From Blastococcus saxobsidens (GTDB lineage: Bacteria > Actinomycetota > Actinomycetes > Mycobacteriales > Geodermatophilaceae): a stretch of 64,000 nt of DNA. The notes below the pieces were generated by a model that did not search any database, was not told where the DNA came from, and was given only the letters and a program-made list of their open reading frames with translations. The stretch is taken from contig NZ_JAAGWG010000010.1 in assembly GCF_010682065.1 (NCBI RefSeq), forward strand, positions 86,791 to 150,790. Reading direction: 5' to 3'. A program made the position numbers and the translations under genes. Shown here piece after piece: positions 50,205-58,717 of this stretch (positions are counted from its first letter, which is position 1; the number at the start of each line of letters is the position of its first letter).

Positions 50205-51145
50205 GGCGCGGCGGGCACCGGGGGCACCGGCTGGGTGTCCTCGCCGGTGCCGAAGCTGCCCGAGGTGCCCTCCGCCTCGCGCGGCAGCGCCAGGACCGCG
50301 CTGATCCGGCCGACGGCGGTGCCGATGTTGTCGACCGTGGAGACGGCCGCGGCCAGCTCCGGGTCCGCGCGGATGACCCCGACCAGACCGGCCTCGCCGG
50401 CCGAGGCGGCGTTGCCGGCCACGACGGCGCCGGCGCCGGTGGCGTCCAGCGCGGTCACGAGCTCGAGCAGGGCAGCGTTGCGCAGCTCGGCGTCGTCCCC
50501 CTCGGTCTCACCGGAGGTGAGGACGACGGCGAAGTCGGCGGGCGCGACGGTGGTGCTCTCCTGGGTCAGCACGTCCAGCGAGACCAGGCCGGCGAGCACC
50601 GAGGACGCCGCGGCGGAGTCCGGCGCGGCACCGCCCGGGGGCACCATGAGGACCTGGGCGAGCAGCGAGGCGACGAGCGCACCGGCGTCGCCGTCCTCGG
50701 GGAGCTGGACGCCGGCCGGTCGACCGGAGCCGGTCACGTAGCTCTGCAGGGCGGCCTCCGACGACGGGTCGGTGTAGCCCGGGAGCAGCCGGACGACGCC
50801 GCTGACCGACCCACCCGCCTCGGCGATGAGCGCCGTCACCTCCTCGATCGTCTCGGGGCCGACCTCCTCGCCGGTGGCGACGACGAGCACCGAGCGACCC
50901 TCGAGGGCGTTCCCGACCAGGGGCCCGGCGACCTCGTCCTGGAAGGCGTTGGCGCTGTCCACCTGCGTCTGCAGCGCCTGGGTGCGGTCCTCCAGCGCGC
51001 GCTTGTCCTGCTCCAGGTCGGTGACCTGGTTCTGGATGTCGTTGAGGATCGGCTGGTTGAGCTGCGTCGTGCCGATGACGATGCCCAGCGCCACCGCCAG
51101 GAAGACGGCGATCAGCGAGACCAGGTGGTAACGGAAGTCGATCAC
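50201..51145 (-). CDS. mctB: SteB/MctB family envelope protein (copper transporter/division-associated)
   Basis: 314 residues. The conserved N-terminus VIDFRYHLVSLIAVFLAVALGIVIGTTQLNQ contains one membrane anchor. A coiled coil (LNDIQNQVTDLEQDKRALEDRTQALQTQ) and an extracytoplasmic domain follow. In M. tuberculosis the Rv1698 homologue (MctB) protects against copper. In C. glutamicum the homologue SteB works with SteA at the division septum through its coiled coil. The GTG overlaps the steA stop (GTGA), favouring joint function. Confidence 0.92.
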   Translation of the reverse strand: MIDFRYHLVSLIAVFLAVALGIVIGTTQLNQPILNDIQNQVTDLEQDKRALEDRTQALQTQVDSANAFQDEVAGPLVGNALEGRSVLVVATGEEVGPETIEEVTALIAEAGGSVSGVVRLLPGYTDPSSEAALQSYVTGSGRPAGVQLPEDGDAGALVASLLAQVLMVPPGGAAPDSAAASSVLAGLVSLDVLTQESTTVAPADFAVVLTSGETEGDDAELRNAALLELVTALDATGAGAVVAGNAASAGEAGLVGVIRADPELAAAVSTVDNIGTAVGRISAVLALPREAEGTSGSFGTGEDTQPVPPVPAAP

Positions 51146-52329
51146 GAGAGAAGGTTCTCCAGCCAGAACATGAAGCTGTTCCATTGGTCGAGCAGCAGGT
51201 CCAGGTAGACGCGCCCGGCGGCGGAGACGGCCAGCGCCGATCCGATCGCGAGGAAGGCGGCGAGGACGAGGACCACGAGGGCTGCGGTAGAGATCCGACT
51301 GCGGTACAGCCGGCTGACGCCCTTGGCGTCGACGAGCTTGCCGCCCAGGCGCAGCCGGGTGAGGAAGGTGGAGGCCATGCCGCCACGCCCCTTGTCGAGG
51401 AACTCGATGAGGGTGGCGTGGGTGCCGACGGCGACGATGAGCGTGGCGCCCTTCTCGTCGGCCAGCAGCATCGCGATGTCCTCGCTGGTGGCCGATGCCG
51501 GGAAGGTGATGGCGTCCACGCCCAGGTCCTGGACGCGCGAGAGCCCGGGCGCACGTCCGTCGGCGTAGGCGTGCACGACGACCTCGGCGCCGGAGCGCAG
51601 GACGTCGTCGCTCACCGAGTCCATGTCGCCGATGATCATGTCCGGGGAGTAGCCGGCCTCGACCAGGGCGTCCGCCCCGCCGTCCACGCCGATGAGGACG
51701 GGCCGGTAGTCGCGGATGTAGGGGCGGAGGGCGTGCAGGTCCTCCTTGTAGTCGTAGCCGCGGACCACGACCAGGACGTGCCGGCCCTCGATGGAGGTGG
51801 TGACGTCGGGGACTCCGACGCCGTCGAGCAGGAGCGCACGCTCCCGCTTCATGTACTCCATCGTGTTGGCGGCGAACGCCTCCAGCTGCACCGACAGCCC
51901 GGCCTTGGCCTCGGTCATGGCGGCGGAGACCGACGCCGTGTCGTGGGCCAGGCCCTCGGCGACGACGGTGCCGTCCTCGGTGACCAGCTGCGCGCCGTCG
52001 AGGCGGACGTGCGCGCCCTCCTTGAGCTTGGCGAACACGTCCTTGCCGACGTCGTCGAGCAGCGGGATCCCGGCGTTGATGAGGATCTCGGGACCGAGGT
52101 TGGGATAGCGGCCGGAGATGCTCGGCGCGGCGTTGACTACCGCGGCGACCTTGCAGCCCACGAGGGCGTCGGCGCTCACCCGGTCGATGTCGACGTGGTC
52201 GATGACGGCGATGTCGCCGGGGCGCAGTCGCTTCGTCAGGTTCTTGGTGCGGCGGTCGAGCCGGGCGGTGCCCGAGACGCCGGACCCCGCTTCCTGTGCC
52301 CGGCCGCGGCGAACGGTGCCGATGCGCAT
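51142..52329 (-). CDS. steA: Putative cytokinetic ring protein SteA
   Basis: 395 residues. TARLDRRTKNLTKRLRPGDIAVIDH starts the family domain. A middle segment, VLIGVDGGADALVEAGYSPD then MIIGDMDSVSDDVLRSGAEVVVH, strongly resembles the thiamine-pyrophosphokinase active-site fold (DGGAD...GDMDS). One membrane helix lies near the C-terminus (AALVVLVLAAFLAIGSALAVS) before LLLDQWNSFMFWLENLL. C. glutamicum SteA localises to the septum with SteB. First gene of a contiguous overlapping run down to pyrG and nudix. Confidence 0.93.
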   Translation of the reverse strand: MRIGTVRRGRAQEAGSGVSGTARLDRRTKNLTKRLRPGDIAVIDHVDIDRVSADALVGCKVAAVVNAAPSISGRYPNLGPEILINAGIPLLDDVGKDVFAKLKEGAHVRLDGAQLVTEDGTVVAEGLAHDTASVSAAMTEAKAGLSVQLEAFAANTMEYMKRERALLLDGVGVPDVTTSIEGRHVLVVVRGYDYKEDLHALRPYIRDYRPVLIGVDGGADALVEAGYSPDMIIGDMDSVSDDVLRSGAEVVVHAYADGRAPGLSRVQDLGVDAITFPASATSEDIAMLLADEKGATLIVAVGTHATLIEFLDKGRGGMASTFLTRLRLGGKLVDAKGVSRLYRSRISTAALVVLVLAAFLAIGSALAVSAAGRVYLDLLLDQWNSFMFWLENLLS

Positions 52330-52400
52330 GACAACGCATGCTGCCACGCAGAGCTGTCCGTCCGATCCTCCGACGCGCGTCCGCGATCTTCCGGTCACGC

Positions 52401-52420
52401 ACCGTGTCCGACACCACGGT
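52401..52420. promoter_or_regulatory. Palindromic operator candidate between steA and tetR
   Basis: ACCGTG...CACGGT (52401-52406 with 52415-52420) encloses GTGTCCGACAC, itself a perfect palindrome. It lies in the 166-base divergent spacer between steA and the TetR gene, where TetR-type repressors usually bind. Confidence 0.45.
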
Positions 52421-52482
52421 GCCGCCGACACGCCCGCGCCGGCCGCGCAACCGGTCCAGCGTCACCGTTACCGAGTCGTGAC

Positions 52483-52488
52483 TAGCGT
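52483..52488 (+). promoter_or_regulatory. -10 element TAGCGT, leaderless start of the TetR gene
   Basis: TAGCGT lies 7 bases before GTG 52496, with no ribosome binding site. It is the main evidence for choosing that start. Confidence 0.5.
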
Positions 52489-52495
52489 TGCCCAC

Positions 52496-53497
52496 GTGAC
52501 TGGAGTGGCGGGTGCCCTGACGACGGCGTTGAACCTTCCTCAGGAGAGCGAGGACGCCGCCGGGCCTGCGGGCCCGGCCGTCATCCGTGCGGTTCCCGCA
52601 CCTGACCTGGGCGAAGACCGTGCCCCCGGCGCCGGCGCGGAGCCCGCCGACGAGGCCCGTCCCGGGGCCGGCCCCGCCACGACCGCCGAGGCCCCGGCGT
52701 CCCCTCCGCCCGCGTCGCCCGGCGCCGCGCCGCGTGGCGGGGTGGTGGGGGACGTGCCGGCCGACGCCCTGCCGGCCGGCTCGACGCCCGCCGCGGCCGC
52801 CGCAGCGCCCGTCGCCGTGACCGAGGGTGAGTCGACCGGCCCGCGCCGCGCCCGCCGTGCCCTGCGCGGCACCGGCATCCGGGAGCGGCGGCGGCAGCAG
52901 ACCCGCCTGCGCATCGTGGACGCCGCCACCGAGCTGTTCGCCGAGCGCGGCTTCGACTCCGTCAGCGTGGTGGAGATCGCGCAGCGCGCGGGTGTCGTGG
53001 AGAAGACTGTGTTCAACCACTTCCCGGTCAAGGAGGGCCTGGTCTTCGACGCCGACCCGCCGATGCGGGCCGCCCTGCTGGACGCCGTCCGCCGTCGCCC
53101 GGCGGGCGAGTCGGTGTCCGCGGCGGCCGGCAGCTTCGTGGTCGCGGCGGTGAGCATGCTGGGTGCGCCGGAGGCCGCCGACGGCGTGGCGCAGATGGCA
53201 CGCGTGATCCGCGGCAGCCGCACCCTGCTGACCCGGGAGCGGGAGATCCTCGGCGACCTGACCGACGCCCTGGCCGAGCTCATCGCCGAGGAGACCGGCG
53301 CCCGCCCCGGCCAGATCGAACCGTGGCTCGCCTCGCACGCGGTGCTCGGGCTGTACGCCTCGCTGCTGGAGCTGGCCCGCGACCGCGTCCTCGCGGGGGT
53401 CAGCGGCCCGGAGCTGGGCGCGGAGCTGCGCCGCCAGGGGCGCCGAGGCCTCGCGCTGCTGCAGTTCGGCCTCGCCGGCTACGCCAAGCGGCGGTGA
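52496..53497 (+). CDS. TetR family transcriptional regulator with a long Pro/Ala-rich N-terminal extension
   Basis: 333 residues. The first 115 or so are Pro, Ala and Gly-rich with scattered acidic residues and look disordered. The TetR HTH follows: RERRRQQTRLRIVDAATELFAERGFDSVSVVEIAQRAGVVEKTVFNHFPVKEGLV. A helical ligand-binding domain completes it. The strong G/C bias at third codon positions in the extension and the -10 at 52483 support the early GTG. A GTG at 52817 would give a normal-length regulator and cannot be excluded. Divergent from steA, with a palindrome between. Confidence 0.85.
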   Translation: MTGVAGALTTALNLPQESEDAAGPAGPAVIRAVPAPDLGEDRAPGAGAEPADEARPGAGPATTAEAPASPPPASPGAAPRGGVVGDVPADALPAGSTPAAAAAAPVAVTEGESTGPRRARRALRGTGIRERRRQQTRLRIVDAATELFAERGFDSVSVVEIAQRAGVVEKTVFNHFPVKEGLVFDADPPMRAALLDAVRRRPAGESVSAAAGSFVVAAVSMLGAPEAADGVAQMARVIRGSRTLLTREREILGDLTDALAELIAEETGARPGQIEPWLASHAVLGLYASLLELARDRVLAGVSGPELGAELRRQGRRGLALLQFGLAGYAKRR

Positions 53498-53501
53498 CCC
53501 C

Positions 53502-53531
53502 CGGGCCGGGCGGCGGACCCGCCCGGGCCCG
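53502..53531. terminator. Hairpin between convergent TetR and methyltransferase genes
   Basis: A 12-bp GC-rich stem with one bulged G (CGGGCCGGGCGG with CCGCCCGGGCCCG) and a 5-base loop, 5 bases past the TetR stop. Confidence 0.55.
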
Positions 53532-53545
53532 ACCGGCCGTGCGGC

Positions 53546-54259
53546 TCAGGACAGCTGCAGCGCCGTCAGCAGCTGGTCGCCGCGGTCGCCCGGCAGCTCC
53601 GGGTCCCGGGTGAACAGGGCGACGGCCACCATGTAGTCGGCCTCCCCCGCCCATCCCCGCCCCTCGGCGCAGAGCCGGCGGATGTGGTCGCGGACCTTCG
53701 GCTCGCTGCTGTACGGGCCGAAGTCCAGGCCCATGGCGAGGAAGTTGACCACCCGGTAGCCGAGGTCCTCCGCCGTCCGCACGGAGCCCTCGGGGTCGGA
53801 GTAGCTGGGCACGGCGGCGATGACGTTGTCGTAGCCGGCCTTGAACAGCTGCAACAGCAGGTCGTTGCCGTGGACCCCGCCCCACAGCTCGGGCATCAGG
53901 ATGTCCCGGTCGGGCGCGGGGATGTAGGGCGGGTTGGCGATCACGGTCCGCGCCTGGACGCCACCGGCCGAGTCGCACTGGTCGAAGAAGTCACCCAGCT
54001 CCACCGTGTAGCGGTCGGCCACGCCGCGCTCGGCGATGTTGGCCCGGGCCTTCTCCACCGAGGGGGCGCTGATGTCGTAGCTGCGCACCCGCAGCCCCGG
54101 CAGCGCGTCGACGGCGTCGGCGATGGCCGACGCGTCACCGGTGCCGAGCTCGTCGACGCCGCCGTCCTCCCACCGCAGCTGCTCGCGGTACTGGCCGAGC
54201 ATCATGCAGACCGACAGGCCGTAGTGCGCCGACTCGTCGGCGGAGGAGAAGCAGCTCAC
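53546..54259 (-). CDS. SAM-dependent methyltransferase with NPPY motif
   Basis: 237 residues, Rossmann methyltransferase. The SAM-binding motif is VDELGTGDASAIADAV near residue 35, and RSYDISAPSVEKARANI is motif II. VIANPPYIP around 105 is the NPPY catalytic motif used by N-methyltransferases acting on Gln, adenine or guanine. No DNA- or release-factor-recognition domain is evident, so the substrate is unknown. GTG with a GGGGGCGAGG ribosome binding site. It lies 60 bases after recN and converges on the TetR gene. Confidence 0.85.
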   Translation of the reverse strand: MSCFSSADESAHYGLSVCMMLGQYREQLRWEDGGVDELGTGDASAIADAVDALPGLRVRSYDISAPSVEKARANIAERGVADRYTVELGDFFDQCDSAGGVQARTVIANPPYIPAPDRDILMPELWGGVHGNDLLLQLFKAGYDNVIAAVPSYSDPEGSVRTAEDLGYRVVNFLAMGLDFGPYSSEPKVRDHIRRLCAEGRGWAGEADYMVAVALFTRDPELPGDRGDQLLTALQLS

Positions 54260-54319
54260 GCCTCGCCCCCTACCCCGCCGGCGATCACCGCACGCACAGC
54301 TCACCCGACCGGGGCGGCC

Positions 54320-56107
54320 TCAGCCCGCGTCGGAGGCGACGGCCAGCAGCTCCCGCGCGTGGGCCTGCCCGGTGTCGCTGTCGGCCAGCCCCGACAGCAT
54401 CCGGGCCAGCTCCCGGACCCGGTCCTCGCCCTGGACCGAGCGGATGTCGGTGGCGGTCACCCCGGCGCCGGTGTCCGGTGACTTGTCGACGACGAGGTGG
54501 GTGTCGGCGAACGCGGCGACCTGCGCCAGGTGGGTGACGACCACGACCTGGTGGTCGCGGGCCAGCCGGCCCAGCCGGCGGCCGATCTCACCGGCGGCCT
54601 GGCCCCCGACCCCGGCGTCGACCTCGTCGAAGACCATGACCGGGACCGGGTCGGCCCCGGCGAAGACCACCTCGATCGCCAGCATGACCCGGGAGAGCTC
54701 ACCCCCGGATGCGCCCTTGTGCACCGGCCGGGCGGGCGCGCCCGGGTGCGCGGCCAGGAGCAGCGCGACGTCGTCGATGCCTTCGGGGCCGGGCTCGTCG
54801 GGGTGGCTGTCGACGGAGAAGGAGACGCGGGCGCTCTTCATGGCCAGGCCGGCGAGCTCGGCCCCGACCTCGGCCGCGAAGCCCTCGGCGGCGGCCCGCC
54901 GGCCGGCCGACACCGCCGCGCCGAGCCGGTCGACCTCGGCGCGGGCGGCGTCGCGCTCGGCGGCCAGCGCCTCGAGCGCCTCGTCGGAGACGTCCAGCTC
55001 GGACAGCTTCCGCTGCGCCTCCTCGGCCCAGGCGAGCACTCCCGACGCGCCGGTGCCGACGTCGGCGTACTTGCGGACCAGCGCCGTGATGGCCGCGCGG
55101 CGGTCCTGCACCTCGGCCAGCCGGGCGGGGTCGGCGTCGAGGTCGGCGACGTAGCCGGCCAGCTGACCGGCGACGTCGGACACGACGGCCACCGCGTCGG
55201 CGAGGTCCTGGGCGAGCATGACCAGCGTCGGGTCGTCGGAGGACGCCAGGGCGCGTTCGGCGATGGCGAGCGCGGCGGTGGCGTCCTGCGGCGGCTCTCC
55301 GCCGCCGAGGTCGCCGGTGACGTCGCCGATGAGTGCCAGCCGCGCCTCGTCGGCGGCCGCGCGGAGGGCGTCGGCGTCGCTGAGCCGCTTGGCCTGGGTG
55401 GCCAGCGCCTCGTCCTCACCCGGCTCGGGCGCGACCGCCTCGATCTCCTCGAGGCCGAGCCGCAGCACGTCGGCGGCCTGCGCCAGCTCGCGGGCCTGGC
55501 CGTGCCGCCGGTCGAGGTCGGCCGAGAGCGCCCGCCACCGCTGGTGGGCCGCCCGGTAGCGCTCGAGGAGCGCCAGGTGGTCGGTGCCGGCGTACCGGTC
55601 GAGGGCCCGGCGCTGCTCGGCCGGTCGGGAGAGCCGGAGCTGGTCGGTCTGGCCGTGCACGGCCAGCAGGCTCTCGGAGAGCTCGGCGACGACACCGACG
55701 GGGACGCTGCGCCCACCGAGGTATGCCCGCGACCTGCCCTCGGCGCTGACGGTGCGCGCCAGGATGAGGCTGCCGTCCTCGTCGGGGTCGGCGCCGGCGT
55801 CGGCCGCGCGCTCCCACACCGGCGAACCCGGCGGGAGCTCGAGGCGCCCCTCCACGCCGGCCCGGCCGTTGGCCCGGACCCGGCCGGGGTCGGCGCGGCC
55901 ACCGAACAGCAGGGTGAGGCCGGTGACGACCATGGTCTTGCCGGCGCCGGTCTCGCCGGTGACCACCGTGAGGCCGCGGCCGAGCTCGAGGGTGACGTCG
56001 TCGATGGCCCCCAGCCCGCGGATGCGCAGCTCGGAGAGCCGGCCGGGGGCCGGGCGGCCGGTGTCCCGGGCGTCGCGGGCCTCAGTCGTCGCCGTTCGTG
56101 CCGCCAC
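54320..56107 (-). CDS. recN: DNA repair protein RecN
   Basis: 595 residues, SMC-like ABC ATPase. Walker A is VVTGETGAGKTMVV, and LAVHGQTDQLRLS follows. A central coiled coil (about 160-380) has Ala/Glu/Arg-rich heptads. The C-terminal signature HKGASGGELSRVMLAIE and Walker B VMVFDEVDAGVGG precede VVVVTHLAQVAAFAD. It acts in double-strand-break repair. The GTG overlaps the nadK 3' end by 26 bases. Confidence 0.95.
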   Translation of the reverse strand: MAARTATTEARDARDTGRPAPGRLSELRIRGLGAIDDVTLELGRGLTVVTGETGAGKTMVVTGLTLLFGGRADPGRVRANGRAGVEGRLELPPGSPVWERAADAGADPDEDGSLILARTVSAEGRSRAYLGGRSVPVGVVAELSESLLAVHGQTDQLRLSRPAEQRRALDRYAGTDHLALLERYRAAHQRWRALSADLDRRHGQARELAQAADVLRLGLEEIEAVAPEPGEDEALATQAKRLSDADALRAAADEARLALIGDVTGDLGGGEPPQDATAALAIAERALASSDDPTLVMLAQDLADAVAVVSDVAGQLAGYVADLDADPARLAEVQDRRAAITALVRKYADVGTGASGVLAWAEEAQRKLSELDVSDEALEALAAERDAARAEVDRLGAAVSAGRRAAAEGFAAEVGAELAGLAMKSARVSFSVDSHPDEPGPEGIDDVALLLAAHPGAPARPVHKGASGGELSRVMLAIEVVFAGADPVPVMVFDEVDAGVGGQAAGEIGRRLGRLARDHQVVVVTHLAQVAAFADTHLVVDKSPDTGAGVTATDIRSVQGEDRVRELARMLSGLADSDTGQAHARELLAVASDAG

Positions 56108-57158
56108 CCCTCACCTCCCGCACAGGGGTCTGCTGGTCGGCGGACCGGCCGTCTGCGACGTCGCCTCCGTCGGCGGTCACGACGTCCCGCGCCAGCACGT
56201 TCCGGCTGGTGAACAGCTCGTGCCCGGGACCGGCGTGCCGGGCGTCGCGGAAGCCGCGCACGGGGAGCCCGAACTTGGCCACCAGCCGGTCGCCGAAGGT
56301 CGCGGCGTGCACCCGGGCGATGCGGACCGGCCGGTTGGCCCGCCGGACGTCGACCCGGCCGCCGTCGGGGATGTCCACCATGCGGCGGCCGTCGGCCGAG
56401 ACCCGCGCCTTGTTGCCGTCGGCCGGAACGGCCACGGTGAGCACGGAGTTCGGGGAGGTCACCAACGGGCGGGCGAACAGGGCGTGGGCGTTGGTGGGCA
56501 CCAGGAGCAGCGCCTCGACGTCGGGCCAGACCACCGGTCCCCCGGCGGAGAAGGCGTAGGCGGTGGATCCGGTGGGGGTGGCGCACAGGACGCCGTCGCA
56601 ACCGAAGCTGGTGAGCGGGCGGCCGTCGATGGCGATGACGACGTCGAGCACGCGGGAGCGCTCGGCCTTCTCCACCGAGACCTCGTTGAGCGCCCAGGTG
56701 CCGCCGACGACCGTGCCGGCGGAGTCGAGCACGTCGACCCGGATGGCCAGCCGCTCCTCGACGGAGTACTCGCACTCCTCGATGGCGATCAGGGTCTCCT
56801 CGACCGCCTCGGGTTCGGTCTCGGCGAGGAACCCGACGCGGCCGAGGTTGACGCCCATCAGCGCCGCGTCGGTGTACCGGGCCAGCTCCGCGGCACGCAG
56901 GAACGTGCCGTCGCCGCCGAAGACCATCACGATCTCGGCGCCGTGGGCCGCGGACGCGTCGGGCGGGACGACCTCGGCGCCGGGGATGTCGAGCTCCTCG
57001 GCCTCGTCGTCGAGGACCCGCACACCGATACCGCCCTGGAGCAGCCGGGTGGCCGACGTCCGGGCGAGGTCGACGATGTCGCGCCGGCCGGTGTGCACGG
57101 TGAGCAGGACCCGCCGGCCCTCCTGGCCGTCGCGTCGTTCCGTGCTGGGGTTGCTCAC
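56082..57158 (-). CDS. nadK: NAD kinase
   Basis: 358 residues. The ATP-NAD kinase motifs are VFGGDGTFLRAAEL and GVNLGRVGFLAE, followed by GCDGVLCATPTGSTAYAFSAGGPVV. It makes NADP from NAD with ATP or polyphosphate. The C-terminus runs about 45 residues beyond the usual end with a hydrophilic tail (NVLARDVVTADGGDVADGRS). The GTG overlaps the tlyA stop (GTGA). Same order tlyA-nadK-recN as Rv1694-Rv1696. Confidence 0.95.
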   Translation of the reverse strand: MSNPSTERRDGQEGRRVLLTVHTGRRDIVDLARTSATRLLQGGIGVRVLDDEAEELDIPGAEVVPPDASAAHGAEIVMVFGGDGTFLRAAELARYTDAALMGVNLGRVGFLAETEPEAVEETLIAIEECEYSVEERLAIRVDVLDSAGTVVGGTWALNEVSVEKAERSRVLDVVIAIDGRPLTSFGCDGVLCATPTGSTAYAFSAGGPVVWPDVEALLLVPTNAHALFARPLVTSPNSVLTVAVPADGNKARVSADGRRMVDIPDGGRVDVRRANRPVRIARVHAATFGDRLVAKFGLPVRGFRDARHAGPGHELFTSRNVLARDVVTADGGDVADGRSADQQTPVREVRGGGTNGDD

Positions 57159-57952
57159 TGCGGTCCCTCCTGGACTGCTCGACGGACGGCGTCCTCCTCG
57201 ATCGGCGCGGCGTCGGCCCGCAACCAGAGGAAGAACTCGACGTTGCCTGCCGGGCCCGGCAGCGGGCTGGCGACCACCCCGGCGGTGCCCCAGCCCAGCT
57301 CCTGGGCGGCGCGCCCGACCTCCAGCACGGCCTGGACGCGCAGCTCCGGATCGCGCACCACCCCGCCGGCGGGCAGCCGCGCCTTGCCGACCTCGAACTG
57401 CGGTTTCACCATCGGCAGCAGGTCGGCATCGGGGCGGGCGCAGGCGGCGAGCGCGGGCAGGACCTTGGGCAGGGAGATGAAGGACAGGTCGGCGACGACG
57501 AGGTCCACCGGTCCGTCGATGTCCTCGGGGGTCAGCGTGCGGACGTTGGTCCGCTCGTGCAGCCGCACCCGGTCGTCGGTGCGCAGCGACCAGGCCAGCT
57601 CCCCGTAGCCGACGTCGACCGCGACCACCTCGGCGGCACCGCGGCGCAGCAGGACGTCGGTGAACCCGCCGGTGGACGCACCGGCGTCGAGTGCTCGGCG
57701 ACCCTCCACGGCCACCGGGAGCGCCTCCAGCGCGCCGAGCAGCTTGTGCGCCCCGCGGGACACCCACGTCGGCTGGTCGGGGTCGGTGCGCACGACCACC
57801 GGCGTGCCGGGCTCGACACCGGTGGCCGGCTTCGTCGCGGCCTGCCCGCCGACGGTGACCCGGCCCTCCCCGATCAGCGCGACCGCGTGCTCCCGGGAGC
57901 GGGCCAGCCCTCGGCGGACGAGCTCGGCGTCGAGCCGACTGCGACGGGCCAT
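57155..57952 (-). CDS. tlyA: TlyA family rRNA 2'-O-methyltransferase
   Basis: 265 residues. The N-terminal S4 domain (RLDAELVRRGLARSREHAVALIGEGRVTVGG) is followed by an FtsJ-like methyltransferase fold. ALDAGASTGGFTDVLLRRGA is the SAM-binding motif; VADLSFISLPKVLPAL and VKPQFEVGK supply catalytic-region residues. In mycobacteria TlyA 2'-O-methylates 16S and 23S rRNA and affects capreomycin susceptibility. The ATG overlaps the stop of the small upstream gene (TGATG). Confidence 0.94.
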   Translation of the reverse strand: MARRSRLDAELVRRGLARSREHAVALIGEGRVTVGGQAATKPATGVEPGTPVVVRTDPDQPTWVSRGAHKLLGALEALPVAVEGRRALDAGASTGGFTDVLLRRGAAEVVAVDVGYGELAWSLRTDDRVRLHERTNVRTLTPEDIDGPVDLVVADLSFISLPKVLPALAACARPDADLLPMVKPQFEVGKARLPAGGVVRDPELRVQAVLEVGRAAQELGWGTAGVVASPLPGPAGNVEFFLWLRADAAPIEEDAVRRAVQEGPQ

Positions 57953-58191
57953 CAGAGCGGGTCGATCGTGCCGAGCTCGCGCTGCAGCCGCTCGTGCTCG
58001 GCCTCGAACACGGCGACGTGCTCGGCCACGGGCCGGGAGTCCAGCCCGGCCAGCCGCTCGCCCGGACCATGGGCCACGGCCGCGGCCCGCTCCTCCGACG
58101 GCTCGGCGGTGGCGGACGCGGGCGCGGCCGACGGCACGGGGCCGGGCCGCGGGGGCCCCGGCACCGGTCGTTGCGCGCTCGGCTCGGTCAT
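57952..58191 (-). CDS. Small conserved hypothetical protein upstream of tlyA (Rv1693-like)
   Basis: 79 residues. A Pro/Ala-rich N-terminal half is followed by a helical end, VAEHVAVFEAEHERLQRELGTIDPL. GAGGCGC precedes the ATG. Its stop overlaps the tlyA start, so it is translated with TlyA. The function is unknown. Position corresponds to the small gene Rv1693. Confidence 0.7.
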   Translation of the reverse strand: MTEPSAQRPVPGPPRPGPVPSAAPASATAEPSEERAAAVAHGPGERLAGLDSRPVAEHVAVFEAEHERLQRELGTIDPL

Positions 58192-58233
58192 CGTGCGCCT
58201 CTCGGGAGTCGTTCGGGTCGATCGGCCGGACGT

Positions 58234-58251
58234 GGCCGGGAGCACCCGGCC
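58234..58251. other. Hairpin in the divergent spacer
   Basis: GGCCGGG/CCCGGCC with an AGCA loop, in the 176-base spacer between the small tlyA-linked gene and the SCP2 gene. A TAGCGT at 58318-58323 in the same spacer may be the SCP2 -10. Confidence 0.35.
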
Positions 58252-58367
58252 GGAGGCCGTCGTCCTCTGCGGAGGTTACCGGCCGGGGACGACGGGGCGG
58301 GTCCGACGGCGGGGAGATAGCGTCGTCCGGACCGCTGCAGCCGCCGACCTCTGGGAGACCCGCCCGC

Positions 58368-58706
58368 GTGGCCACGATGGATCAGTGCATGACCGCTCTC
58401 CGGGGGATCCTCGGCGATCTCGCCTCGAACCCGGCAGCGGCCGGGCTGGACCGCAGCCTGTCGTGCCGGCTGACGGACCTGGAGCAGGTGGTGCTGGGTC
58501 GGCTCAGCTCCGGTGCCGTGCGGGATCTGCACGCCGTCGAGGACGGCCCGGGTGTGCCGAAGGCCGACATCCGGCTGACCATGACCAGCGATGACCTGGT
58601 CGCGCTGACCGACGGCACGCTGTCCTTCGGCTCGGCCTGGGCCGGCGGCCGGGTCAAGCTCGAGGCCGGCCTGCGCGACATGTTGCGGCTGCGCAAGCTG
58701 CTCTGA
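58368..58706 (+). CDS. SCP2 sterol-binding domain protein
   Basis: 112 residues. SCP2-like core: LSCRLTDLEQVVLGRLSSGAV, then DIRLTMTSDDLVALTDGTLSFGSAWAGGRVKLEAGLRDMLRLRKL. The GTG at 58368 is chosen because it gives VATMDQC, matching the N-terminus of actinobacterial relatives, with GGGAG about 10 bases upstream. Such small SCP2 proteins are thought to bind lipids; the ligand is unknown. It stands alone, convergent with the HAD gene. Confidence 0.85.
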   Translation: MATMDQCMTALRGILGDLASNPAAAGLDRSLSCRLTDLEQVVLGRLSSGAVRDLHAVEDGPGVPKADIRLTMTSDDLVALTDGTLSFGSAWAGGRVKLEAGLRDMLRLRKLL

Positions 58707-58717
58707 CCCGCCGCCGC

